From contig JAUNOJ010000005.1 in the NCBI GenBank assembly GCA_030531135.1, positions 1 to 20,132 of the forward strand: DNA of 20,132 nucleotides. Direction: 5' to 3'. The stretch comes from Sutterellaceae bacterium (GTDB lineage Bacteria; Pseudomonadota; Gammaproteobacteria; Burkholderiales; Burkholderiaceae_F). A model generated the notes under the pieces. It made no database searches. It was not told where the DNA came from and saw nothing but the letters and a program-made list of their open reading frames with translations. Of the stretch, positions 7,108 to 16,100 are shown piece by piece; position 1 is the first letter of the stretch; every line of letters starts with the position of its first letter. A program made the translations under genes and the position numbers.

Positions 7108-9684
7108 ATGAGTAAAACCAAATTTGCCGTTACCGGCATGAGCTGCGCCGCATGTTCCGCGCGTGTGGACAAAGCGGTGAGAAACTTGGAATGCGTCAAA
7201 GACGTCAACGTCAACCTTTTAAAGAACGAAATGACGGTCGAGTGGCGCGAGGGCGAAGACGATGCCACTGTCACCGAAGCTGTCCAAAAGGCGGGTTACG
7301 GCGCAACCGTCGCCAACGCCGGCGCAGGCTCCTCTCAGACAACCAATGCAAACCAAACCAACGCCGCCCAGAAAGCGCAAGAAGCAGAAGCCCAAACGAT
7401 GTTCGAGCGCTTGACCGTGAGTATCGTCATCTGCATCCCCTTGATGTACTTGGCCATGGCTCCAATGATGGGCATGCCTTTGCCGAGTTTCTTAACGGGT
7501 GCAAGCAACGTCCCGGCTTTGGTTCTGACGCAGTTTTTGATGACGATCGTTGTCGTAGCGATCAACTTCAAGTTCTTCCGCGTGGGCTTTAAGGCGCTTT
7601 TTAACGCTGCTCCCAATATGGATACCTTGGTGGCGATCGGCTCGTCAGCTTCGGTCGTTTTCGGTATCTGGGCTTTGTACCAAAGTTTTCCTGCCCTGGC
7701 GACCGGAAACGAGGCGGCATTGCACCATATTGCGCACAACCTGTATTTTGACGGCGCCGCAATGATTTTGACCCTCATTACCTTGGGCAAATACTTTGAG
7801 GCCAGAGCCAAGAAAAAGACCACGGAAGCCATCGGTCGTCTGATCTCTTTGGTGCCTGAAACCGCAACGGTCTTACGCGACGGTGTGGAAGTAACGATGC
7901 CGGTCAAAGACATCGTCGTGGGCGACAAGGTCGTGGTCCGCACGGGCGAGCGTATCGCCGTCGACGGCCTGGTCGTGGAAGGTAACGGCGAAGTTGACGA
8001 ATCCTCTTTAACCGGTGAAAGCTTGGCCGTTGAAAAGAGTATCGACAACACGGTCTCGGCGTCCACACTGCTTGTGAGCGGCCACTTTGTGGTCGAGGCG
8101 CGCCGCGTCGGTCAAGATACGACGCTAGCTAAAATCATTGCCTTGGTTGACGATGCTTCTTCTTCCAAAGCGCCGGTGGCGCGTCTGGCAGACAAAATCA
8201 GTGCGGTCTTTGTACCGGTTGTCATCACGATTGCCGTTGTCGCGGCCGTCATTTGGCTGGTGTTGGGTTACCCGTGGGAATTTGCCGCCACCATTGCCGT
8301 CAGCGTCTTGGTGATTTCTTGTCCCTGTGCTTTGGGCTTGGCAACGCCTACAGCCATTATGGTGGGTACCGGCAAGGGTGCCGAAAACGGTATTTTGATT
8401 AAGAGTGCCGAGAGCTTGGAAACCTGCGGCGGCGTGACCGCAGTCATTTTGGATAAGACCGGAACCATCACCGAAGGCAAGCCCGTTGTGACCGATATCG
8501 TCGCATTGGGCGACATGAACGAAGCCGAAATTTTGCGTCTGGCCGCTTCGGTCGAAGCCAAGAGCGAACACGCTCTGGCCAAAGCCGTGGTGACGGCTGC
8601 CGAAACCAACGGCGTGCGCTTGACGGAGGCCGAAAACTTCAGCCAAATCCCCGGTGCCGTGAGCGGTACGGTGGCGGATCTTGCGATTCAAATCGGCAAT
8701 CGCAAACTATTGAAAGACACCGATACCGAAGCCCTTCAAAAACTCGAAGCATTGTCTATAGAAGGCAAGACCGCTTTGGTCGTTCGCGTCGACGACAAAC
8801 TCGTGGGTCTCATTGCCGCTGCCGACACGCCCAAGGCCGACAGTGCCGCTGCCGTGGCCGCATTCAAAGAAATGGGTCTCAAGGTCTATATGGTCACGGG
8901 CGACAATGCCAAAACCGCTCAGGCCGTAGCCGACGTGGTGGGTGTGGACGAAGTGGTGAGCGAAGTTCTCCCGCAAGACAAGTCTCAAATCGTCATGCGC
9001 CTGCAGGCTCAGGGGCACAAAGTGATGATGGTGGGTGACGGTATCAACGATGCGCCGGCATTGGTAACGGCCGACGTCGGTGTGGCGATCGGTGCAGGCA
9101 CCGACGTGGCGTTGGATTGCGCCGACATCGTCCTCATCCAAAACCGTCTGACTGATGCGGTGGCTGCAGTGGATTTGTCTAAGGCCGTTATGCGCAACAT
9201 CCGCCAAAACCTTTTCTGGGCATTTTTCTACAACGCCGTCGGTATCCCTGTTGCAGCAGGCGTCTTCTATACGATGTTGGGCTGGACTTTGAACCCCATG
9301 ATTGCGGCTGCCGCCATGTCCATGAGTTCCGTTTCTGTCGTTTCCAACGCACTGCGTCTGCGCGGCTTTAAACCGAGAGTTTTAAAGAAAGATACCGGCA
9401 AAAATTTGTCTTTTGCCGCTTTAGAGTTACCTAAAAATCAACATGAACAAGAAAGGAGCATCACAATGCAAAAATTGATTCATATCACCGGCATGATGTG
9501 CAAGCACTGCACGGGTTCCGTGACCAAGAAGCTTTCCGCTTTGGCAGGCGTCACGGCCGTGGAAGTGTCCTTGGACGAGGGCGGCTACGCGCTTGTGACG
9601 GTCGACGATACCGTTACCGACGAAGTTTTGAAAGAAACCGTCGAGGCGCTTGACTTCAAAGTGACCGGCATCGAAACGAAGTAA
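7108..9684 (+). CDS. copA: Copper-exporting P1B-type ATPase CopA with fused C-terminal CopZ-like domain
   Basis: 858 residues. It pumps Cu(I) from the cytoplasm across the inner membrane, driven by ATP. The N-terminal heavy-metal-associated domain has GMSCAAC (C13, C16). Eight membrane segments are expected. The copper channel motif CPC is at 405-407 within SCPCALGLATP. The phosphorylated aspartate is D449 in DKTGT, and GDGIND is at 643-648. After the last membrane helices and a polar linker, a second heavy-metal domain starts at M787 (TGMMCKHC; C798, C801) and runs to the C-terminus. A C-terminal metal domain is unusual, since most CopA proteins carry all of them at the N-terminus. The codon for M787 is preceded by a strong Shine-Dalgarno sequence, suggesting a former or still active separate copZ. 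It has its own promoter and a terminator at 9709. Confidence 0.95.
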   Translation: MSKTKFAVTGMSCAACSARVDKAVRNLECVKDVNVNLLKNEMTVEWREGEDDATVTEAVQKAGYGATVANAGAGSSQTTNANQTNAAQKAQEAEAQTMFERLTVSIVICIPLMYLAMAPMMGMPLPSFLTGASNVPALVLTQFLMTIVVVAINFKFFRVGFKALFNAAPNMDTLVAIGSSASVVFGIWALYQSFPALATGNEAALHHIAHNLYFDGAAMILTLITLGKYFEARAKKKTTEAIGRLISLVPETATVLRDGVEVTMPVKDIVVGDKVVVRTGERIAVDGLVVEGNGEVDESSLTGESLAVEKSIDNTVSASTLLVSGHFVVEARRVGQDTTLAKIIALVDDASSSKAPVARLADKISAVFVPVVITIAVVAAVIWLVLGYPWEFAATIAVSVLVISCPCALGLATPTAIMVGTGKGAENGILIKSAESLETCGGVTAVILDKTGTITEGKPVVTDIVALGDMNEAEILRLAASVEAKSEHALAKAVVTAAETNGVRLTEAENFSQIPGAVSGTVADLAIQIGNRKLLKDTDTEALQKLEALSIEGKTALVVRVDDKLVGLIAAADTPKADSAAAVAAFKEMGLKVYMVTGDNAKTAQAVADVVGVDEVVSEVLPQDKSQIVMRLQAQGHKVMMVGDGINDAPALVTADVGVAIGAGTDVALDCADIVLIQNRLTDAVAAVDLSKAVMRNIRQNLFWAFFYNAVGIPVAAGVFYTMLGWTLNPMIAAAAMSMSSVSVVSNALRLRGFKPRVLKKDTGKNLSFAALELPKNQHEQERSITMQKLIHITGMMCKHCTGSVTKKLSALAGVTAVEVSLDEGGYALVTVDDTVTDEVLKETVEALDFKVTGIETK
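9452..9458 (+). promoter_or_regulatory. Internal ribosome binding site within copA, before the CopZ-like domain
   Basis: AAAGGAG lies 7 bases before the in-frame ATG at 9466. It is stronger than anything seen in front of copA's own ATG. It would start translation exactly at the first residue of the metal-binding domain. Confidence 0.6.
9466..9684 (+). CDS. copZ: Possible independently translated CopZ-like copper chaperone (72 aa), in frame with the end of copA
   Basis: If translation begins at the internal ATG, the product is a complete 72-residue heavy-metal-associated domain, the normal size of a CopZ chaperone. It has the MxCxxC motif (MMCKHC) and a beta-alpha-beta-beta-alpha-beta pattern. 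CopZ proteins carry Cu(I) in the cytoplasm and hand it to CopA. The same residues also form the C-terminal domain of the long protein, so both products could be made from one mRNA. Escherichia coli makes a short CopZ from copA by ribosomal frameshifting, a different mechanism. Whether the internal start is used is not known from the sequence; it could be a fossil of two formerly separate genes. Confidence 0.45.
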   Translation: MQKLIHITGMMCKHCTGSVTKKLSALAGVTAVEVSLDEGGYALVTVDDTVTDEVLKETVEALDFKVTGIETK

Positions 9685-9703
9685 TTTCGACATCGCACCA
9701 ACA

Positions 9704-9740
9704 AAAATGCCGTCGGCGGGAATTTCTGCCGGCGGCTTTT
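9704..9740. terminator. Bidirectional terminator between copA and the convergent PKD/LRR genes
   Basis: GCCGTCGGC (9709-9717) pairs with GCCGGCGGC (9728-9736) with one G-T wobble and a 10-nt loop. It is flanked by AAAAA on the left (9703-9707) and TTTT on the right (9737-9740), so it can serve both strands. Confidence 0.85.
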
Positions 9741-9761
9741 CTAACGGCTTAAGTGTCAAAA

Positions 9762-10697
9762 TCAACGCGAGGCGCGCTTGGTGGGTACGCCGTTGGCTTT
9801 GAGCGTATCCGACAAAAACTGTGTCGGGAAACGACAGGCCGACTTCAAATGAATGGGGTCGCGATCCTGCAGGTGGGCGGGCTCAAACATGCCGTCCACA
9901 TCTGCGGGTTCCAAGTTTTCCATGAGGCGCGCCGGAATTTCTGTGACGCACGCGCGAGCAAACGTCTCCACAAAGGAGCCCTTCTTGCGCGTCGGCCAAA
10001 AGAGCTTTTCCGGAATCTTCGTCAAGCCGCTTTCGGCAAAGAGGCGATCGAAGACGTGCGCATGCGTATTGGTGGAAAAAAGCTCTTCCGGAACCGTCGT
10101 CAAGCTCTTGCAACCCGCGAAACTTTCGGTGAAGTCTTCGGCTTGGAGATTGGCCGTGAAAAGCTGGCGGCTGACTTCCGCGATGCCGCTTAAGGCAAAA
10201 ACGCCCGCAAAGCTTCTTAAGTAGATTAACGGGAAAAAGAGCGACTCCGGCACCGAAGTCAAAAGCGGCAGGCGCGAAAAGGTGCCGGGCAACGCCACCA
10301 AGTGTGCGTTGTGGGCAAAAAGGGACGAGACAACGCTCTTTAAACCCACGGGCGGATGGTCCGGGTGCCAAATGTAACCGAAGGGCGTTAAGGCGCCGGT
10401 GGCGTCGTTGACGAGTGCCGGAATGGGGCTCACGATCGAACCGGTTTGCTCGGGCAAAATCACGGTGCCCGCGGGCAGGGGGCCGCCGAAATCAATTGTC
10501 AGCTTTTGTGCTTCGGGCAAAGACGTAAATTCGATCACGGTTGCCGACTCCGGCACGCGACGGCGCGTTTGCGTGTCTTTGCCGTAGGTGACGGTGACGT
10601 TGGTGAGACTCGGTGCCAAATTTTCACCGGCGGGAATCCGTACGCGCACCATCGAGACTTTTTTCGTCGGAACGATTTCTAAAACAAGCTTGGTCAT
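9762..10697 (-). CDS. Leucine-rich-repeat protein with degenerate PKD-like N-terminus (311 aa)
   Basis: Not assigned to a named gene. Residues 1-90 look like a beta-sandwich domain related to the PKD-like domain of the neighbouring protein, but without its WGDG motif. Residues 120-275 hold repeats with a period of 26-27 residues, beginning at LLTSVPESLF (145), GIAEVSRQLF (171), SLTTVPEELF (198), GLTKIPEKLF (224) and CVTEIPARLM (250). FAgC-like segments lie between them. This resembles the BspA/DUF285-type leucine-rich repeats of surface proteins. No signal peptide, lipobox, membrane helix or sorting motif is visible, so its location is unclear. The start is 10 bp after the stop of the upstream gene, without a clear ribosome site, so the pair is probably one operon. 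Its C-terminal module resembles that of the upstream gene (VDGMF shared), pointing to tandem duplication. Confidence 0.75.
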   Translation of the reverse strand: MTKLVLEIVPTKKVSMVRVRIPAGENLAPSLTNVTVTYGKDTQTRRRVPESATVIEFTSLPEAQKLTIDFGGPLPAGTVILPEQTGSIVSPIPALVNDATGALTPFGYIWHPDHPPVGLKSVVSSLFAHNAHLVALPGTFSRLPLLTSVPESLFFPLIYLRSFAGVFALSGIAEVSRQLFTANLQAEDFTESFAGCKSLTTVPEELFSTNTHAHVFDRLFAESGLTKIPEKLFWPTRKKGSFVETFARACVTEIPARLMENLEPADVDGMFEPAHLQDRDPIHLKSACRFPTQFLSDTLKANGVPTKRASR

Positions 10698-10707
10698 GGT
10701 ACGCGTC

Positions 10708-12117
10708 TTACAAAAGTTGGGGATAGAAACAATCGAGCGTCTCGTCGCGACGCAAAACCGTGTAGCTGTTGGGCAATTGCTTTAAGGATTTGCAGAAAGC
10801 AAACATCCCGTCGACATTGGCGTGACGAATGTTTTCCAAAATGTCGTGGGGCACGTCTTTGAGTTTGACGCAGCCAGCAAAGGCCTGCTCCAAACTGACG
10901 ATGTCGGGATTGTTGACAAAAATCGGCACGGCAATCGTTTCGAGCTCTCGCAAATCGGCCGCCCAACCGGTAAAGTCGCCGCGCGACTCAACCGTCTTGG
11001 GATGCCAAATCGGCAAAGCCGAATGAATGGCTTTGGTGTGTTTGCCCAAATAGAAGGGGCGCACGGCTTCGCGCGGCGTGTAGTGAAGCTTGACGCGATA
11101 GGTGCCGACAGTGTCATAGGCGTGATCCAACGTTTGCACGTGATTGAAGTCCACCACTTCGGTCTTGCCGTCACCCCAATCGATCAGGATGTCGCCGTTT
11201 AAAGCCAAGTCGATCGGATAGAAATAAATGACGCTGTGCACTTCGGTGTCGGGTGCTGCCCAATCGAAATCGAAACTCGGATTGGCAGCCGTCGCCTTGG
11301 GACGATCCCAGCCCATTTCTTCCCGACGATCGGGGGCACACCAACCGAATAACGTGCTCGGAGCGCCCGCTAAAAACTCTTCCATGCAAATCGGCAGAAT
11401 GCCTTCGCGGAAAGGATTTTCCACCGCGCTTAAATTGGGGCAATCGGCAAAGGTGCGCGCGCAATCGGTCGATTCGCCGGCCGTTAAAAACGTTTGCGAT
11501 TCGACTTTGACGATCGGCGTTTGTGCAAAGGTGCCGACAAGGCTCGTGAGCTGTCGGCAGGCGTTCATTAAGCCTACCGGGAGGCTTTTGAGTTGCGTGC
11601 TCGCAAAAGCGTCGTCAAAAAATTCCAATTGCGGATTTCTCAAAAACAGATCCGACGGAATATGCGCCAAACGGCTTTTGCCGTCAGGGCTGCCCGCAAC
11701 GGCCACGGGTGAGAGCGTGTCGCTTGCGATCAAACGGAAATTTCCGTCGGTCTCGCCCACGGTCAAAACGGGCAAGGGCGAGTCGATCGAAATCGTCTGA
11801 TACGGCAGGCTTTTGAGCGGCAACCACCCCATCGGTGCTTTGATTGCCAGGGTGCGTTTGCCCGCAGTGGCATAGCGGTGCGTCAACTTGGCGACCGGCA
11901 CCAAATCCGGGCGCGTCACCATCTCGTTTAAGGTCTCGTCGTCAATCGTCAAGTCGGGCGACGTTTGACGACCGTCGCCCCAGTCGACGACGATTTCGCC
12001 GATCTGATAGGCGGCAAGTTTCGGGACGGCATAAAAGTCGACGCAAATTTCTTCGTCGGCTTTGTGAATGACCGTCAACTGCAGACTGATCGTTTTGGTG
12101 GTCGTATCGGTTGCCAT
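10708..12117 (-). CDS. PKD-like / leucine-rich-repeat two-module protein (469 aa)
   Basis: Start set at ATG 12117 (MATDTTTKTISLQLTVI); a TTG further upstream at 12174 is less likely. The protein is two copies of one module. Module 1 has a PKD-like domain with EIVVDWGDGRQT and HRYATAGKRTLAI. It is followed by leucine-rich repeats such as RLAHIPSDLFLRNPQLE, QLKSLPVGLM and QLTSLVGTFA. Module 2 has DILIDWGDGKTEVV and HAYDTVGTYRVKL, then repeats ending KLKDVPHDILENIRHANVDGMF. PKD-like folds and these repeats usually occur in exported proteins that bind ligands, yet no signal peptide is seen here. A possible -10 box TACAAT (minus strand, plus 12164-12169) lies in the 86-bp gap after serB. Function unknown; protein-protein interaction is the most that can be inferred. 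Confidence 0.78.
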   Translation of the reverse strand: MATDTTTKTISLQLTVIHKADEEICVDFYAVPKLAAYQIGEIVVDWGDGRQTSPDLTIDDETLNEMVTRPDLVPVAKLTHRYATAGKRTLAIKAPMGWLPLKSLPYQTISIDSPLPVLTVGETDGNFRLIASDTLSPVAVAGSPDGKSRLAHIPSDLFLRNPQLEFFDDAFASTQLKSLPVGLMNACRQLTSLVGTFAQTPIVKVESQTFLTAGESTDCARTFADCPNLSAVENPFREGILPICMEEFLAGAPSTLFGWCAPDRREEMGWDRPKATAANPSFDFDWAAPDTEVHSVIYFYPIDLALNGDILIDWGDGKTEVVDFNHVQTLDHAYDTVGTYRVKLHYTPREAVRPFYLGKHTKAIHSALPIWHPKTVESRGDFTGWAADLRELETIAVPIFVNNPDIVSLEQAFAGCVKLKDVPHDILENIRHANVDGMFAFCKSLKQLPNSYTVLRRDETLDCFYPQLL

Positions 12118-12203
12118 GTGAATCGCAGAATCTTTTGCACAAAATGAGAAACATCGGCCTAGGATTGTACCCAAGCACCGATGCCAATGTTTGCCTGAGT
12201 GTC

Positions 12204-13073
12204 TTAATTCGGACGCGTATCGGCAAAAAGATTCAGTAGCCCGTCAAAGCCCACCGTATCCAAGGCGACCGTGCAGTGCGGACGCAAAATGGGTTTGGGT
12301 CTGAAACCCACGCCAAAGCCCGATAAATCGATCATTTTGATGTCGTTGGAGCCGTCGCCGCAGCAAATGGCGCGCTTGATGTTGCTGTTAAGCTTCGTCA
12401 TCGTCTTTTGTACGAAAGCCGCTTTGCCCGAAGCGTCCAAAATGGTGTCGTCCACGGGACCGAACACGCGCCCGGTGAATTTGCCGTCCACAATTTCAAT
12501 GCGGTTGGCGCAGGTAGCGGTCATGCCCAAACGCTCGCGCATGCGCTCGGTTAAGCAGGTAAAGCCGGAACTCACGATATAGGTCTTTAAACCTTTGCTT
12601 TGCGCCACGCGGATAAATTCTTCCACCCCCGGATTGGGTTGCATGCCGGCATAGACCGTGTCGATGCAATCGGCCGGCATCCCTTTTAAAAGTGCCACAC
12701 GGGCTCTGAGGCTTGCCGCATAGTCGGCAATCTTGCCCGTCATGGCGTCATGCGTGATGCGCGCGCACTCTTCGCCCACACCCAAAATGGCAGCAATCTC
12801 ATCCAACGTTTCCGTCGAACAAAGGGTCGAGTCCATATCGAAAAAGACGGCATCGAAGTCGCTCAACTTGATGTCTGCGTCAATACAGGCGACATCGACT
12901 TTGTGCGCCTTGGCAAGTGTTTCGAGTTCTTCACGCTCAAGGCCTTGGGTATCTTTAACGCGCAGACATGTCTGCGAGATTTCGCAAGGGGACTTGGCAA
13001 AGAAAGCCGCAAAGGCTTTGACGGCATCTTCGGTTAAAGCAGGACTCTGAACAACCCAAATTTTCTCTGACAT
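12204..13073 (-). CDS. serB: Phosphoserine phosphatase SerB
   Basis: 289 residues from ATG 13073, preceded by AGGA nine bases upstream; an upstream in-frame start at 13109 has no such support. It catalyses the last step of L-serine synthesis, dephosphorylating O-phospho-L-serine in the cytoplasm. It is a HAD-superfamily enzyme. The nucleophile motif is DMDST (D79, D81), motif II is SSG (168-170), the conserved lysine is K217 and motif III is GDGSND (239-244). The first ~70 residues form an ACT-like N-terminal extension as in other proteobacterial SerB proteins. It starts 37 bp after the mfd stop codon on the same strand, so the two are probably co-transcribed. Confidence 0.95.
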   Translation of the reverse strand: MSEKIWVVQSPALTEDAVKAFAAFFAKSPCEISQTCLRVKDTQGLEREELETLAKAHKVDVACIDADIKLSDFDAVFFDMDSTLCSTETLDEIAAILGVGEECARITHDAMTGKIADYAASLRARVALLKGMPADCIDTVYAGMQPNPGVEEFIRVAQSKGLKTYIVSSGFTCLTERMRERLGMTATCANRIEIVDGKFTGRVFGPVDDTILDASGKAAFVQKTMTKLNSNIKRAICCGDGSNDIKMIDLSGFGVGFRPKPILRPHCTVALDTVGFDGLLNLFADTRPN

Positions 13074-13110
13074 TGACTTATTTCCTAATGACAAAAAATC
13101 GTTTCTCAAA

Positions 13111-16100
13111 TTATTCGGCCTTCATCGGCGGCAACAAGGCATTGACGACGGTGCGCACCACGCGCAAACGGCTGTCCAAATCATGCGACTCGGCGGTGAT
13201 CTTGAGTTTGTCACCGGTGAGCATGCGCATATCGCGCCTGGTTTGCAGCATCTGAATCAGCTTCATCGGCTCAAAGTGGGGCTTGGCAATAAAGGTAATG
13301 ATCACCATGCTTTCGGCCGCATCGATCTTTTTAATCCCAATGGTTTTGCAATCGAGTCTTAAACGGTGCACGGCAATCAAAGCCTTGGCGGCTTCGGGCA
13401 ACTTGCCGAAGCGATCGTTTAAATCGTCGACCACGTGCTCGAGCTCGGTGCGCGTTTCGCTGGCAGCCAGTCGTTTGTAAAGTCCCAAACGCGCGCTCAC
13501 GTCGCCCACATAATCGTCGGGCAACAGTGCCGGCACATGCAAATTGATTTCGGTGAGCGTGGCAAAGGGTTGCTCCAATTGGGGGTCTTCGCCTTTTTTG
13601 AGAGCACGCACGGCGTTTTGCAGCATCTGGTTATAGAGATCAAAACCCACTTGGGCCATTTCGCCGCTTTGAGAGTCGCCCAACACTTCGCCCGCACCGC
13701 GGATTTCCAAGTCGTGCATGGCCAGGTAAAAGCCGCTACCCAAATCTTCCAAGTTTTGGATGGCTTCCAAACGTCGCTCGGCATTTTTGGTCATGCCACC
13801 TTCGCCGGGCGTTAACAGGTAAGCATAGGCCTGATGGTGACTGCGTCCCACGCGACCGCGCAACTGATGCAATTGCGCCAAACCGAACTTGTCGGCACGG
13901 TGCATGATGATGGTGTTGGCAATGGGCACGTCGATGCCGGTTTCGATAATGGTGGTGCACACCAGAAGGTTATAAGTCTGGCGATAAAAGTCGCGCATCA
14001 CGCCCTCTAACTCGCGTTCTGCCATCTGCCCGTGCGCGACGGCTACGCGTGCTTCCGGGATGAGGTCTCGGAGCATTTCGGCGCGGTTTAGGATGGTTTC
14101 GACTTCGTTATGTAAGAAGTACACTTGTCCGCCGCGCTTGAGTTCGCGAATGACGGCCTCACGAATCAACTCTTTGGATTCGCGACGCACGAAGGTCTTG
14201 ATCGCCAAGCGTTTTTGCGGGGCCGTGGCAATGACGGAAAAGTCGCGAATGCCGTCCAAACTCATGGCCAGCGTTCTCGGAATCGGGGTGGCGGTGAGCG
14301 TTAAAACGTCGACTTCGCTTCTTAAGCTCTTCAAACGTTCCTTTTGACGGACGCCGAAGCGGTGTTCTTCGTCGATCACGACAAGCCCCAAGCGCTTAAA
14401 CTGAACCTTTTCGCTTAAAAGCTGATGCGTGCCGATGGCGATATCGACCGTGCCTTCGGCCAAACCTTTGATGGCTTCGGCAGTTTGTTTGCCGGAACGA
14501 AAGCGTGACAATTCGGCAATTTTCACGGGCCACGCAGCAAAGCGGTCTCTAAAGGTCTGGGCATGCTGCTCGGCCAAAAGCGTGGTGGGACAAAGGACGG
14601 CCACTTGTTTGCCGTTCATGGCCGCCACAAAGGCTGCACGAAGAGCGACTTCGGTTTTGCCAAAGCCCACGTCGCCGCACACCAGTCGATCCATGGGGCG
14701 GCCCGAGTGCATGTCGGCAATGACGGCATCAATCGCAGTGGCCTGATCGGGCGTTTCTTCAAAGGCAAAACCTTCGCAGAAGGCTTCGTAGTCGGCCATT
14801 TCGGTATTGAACACAAACCCCGGACGCGCTTCGCGCATGGCGTACAGATGCAAGAGTTCGGCAGCGGTGTCGCGTGCTTTTTGTGCGGCCTTTTTGCGTG
14901 CCTTTTCCCAGTCGCCGCGACCCAAACTGTGAAGCGGAGCATGTTCGCTGTCCATACCCGTGTAGCGGCTGATCAAATGCAGTTGCGCCACCGGCACAAA
15001 GAGCTTGGCGTCGTTGGCGTAAAGAATGCTCACGAATTCGGCAGGACCCTCTGAGGTCACAATCGTTTCCAGTCCCTGATAGCGCCCGATGCCGTGCTCG
15101 ATATGCACGACCGGGTCGCCTGCGCGCAACTCGCTGATGTCGCGAATCATCGCTTCCACATTGGTGTGGCGAGACTTGATGCGCGAGCGTCGTGCCGTGG
15201 CCTTGACCGAATAAAGTTCGTTTTCGGTAATGACCGTGACGGCCGGGTTTTCGAGCCTGAAGCCGGTCAGCAGCGGAGAAATGGACGTGGTGACAAGCTC
15301 GTCGGTTGCCAAAAAGTCGGAAAAGTATTCCAAGCTCGTGAGTTCTTGTTTACCTTCTCGCAAAAGCTCGGACAAACGTGCTTCGCGTCCGCGACTGCTC
15401 GCCACAATCAAGGTTTTGGCTTTGCGTACGCGTTGGGTTTCCACAAAGGCTTTGAGTTTGGCGGCCGGATCCTTGGCCTTGCGATCGATTTCGACATCGG
15501 CACCGATCCCGGCCTCGTCCGTCGTTAAAGCAATGCGCCCGAACTTGGCAATCGTCTTATAAAACGCTTCGCTCGTTTGGAAAAGCGCTTCCGGGGGCAA
15601 AGCCGGACGCTCCTGGTCGTGAGACAAAAACTCCCAACGCGCACGCGTTTCGGTCATAAAGCCCGTTAAAGCACCTTCGACGTCGCCGATCGTGACGATG
15701 ACGGCGTCTTCGGGCAAATAGTCGGCCAAGGTTGCCGTTTCTTCAAAAAAGAGCGGCAGATAGTATTCGATGCCGGCAGAGGGCACGCCGTTGCCGATAT
15801 CCTTATAAACCGGGCAACGATTGGGGTCGACCGAAAAGGCTTCGCGCCAGCGTTGACGGAAAGATTGGCACGACAGATCGTCGATCGGGAATTCGTGCCC
15901 CGGCAAAATGCGCACGTTGTCGGTCGTTTCCGTACTTCGTTGGCTGTCCGGATCAAAATATTTGATGGATTCGATTTCGTCGTCAAACAAATCCAGACGC
16001 AAAGGGGCTTTCACGCCCATGGGGAAAATATCGACGATGCCGCCGCGCACGCAGAATTCGCCCGGCGCCACGACTTGCTCCACTCGTCCGTAACCGGCAG

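Noticed and set aside
12152..12183. CATCGG/CCGATG inverted repeat between serB and the PKD/LRR genes as terminator or operator
   Set aside because: Only 6-bp arms with a 20-bp gap and no T-run; it may occur by chance, though it brackets a possible -10 box.
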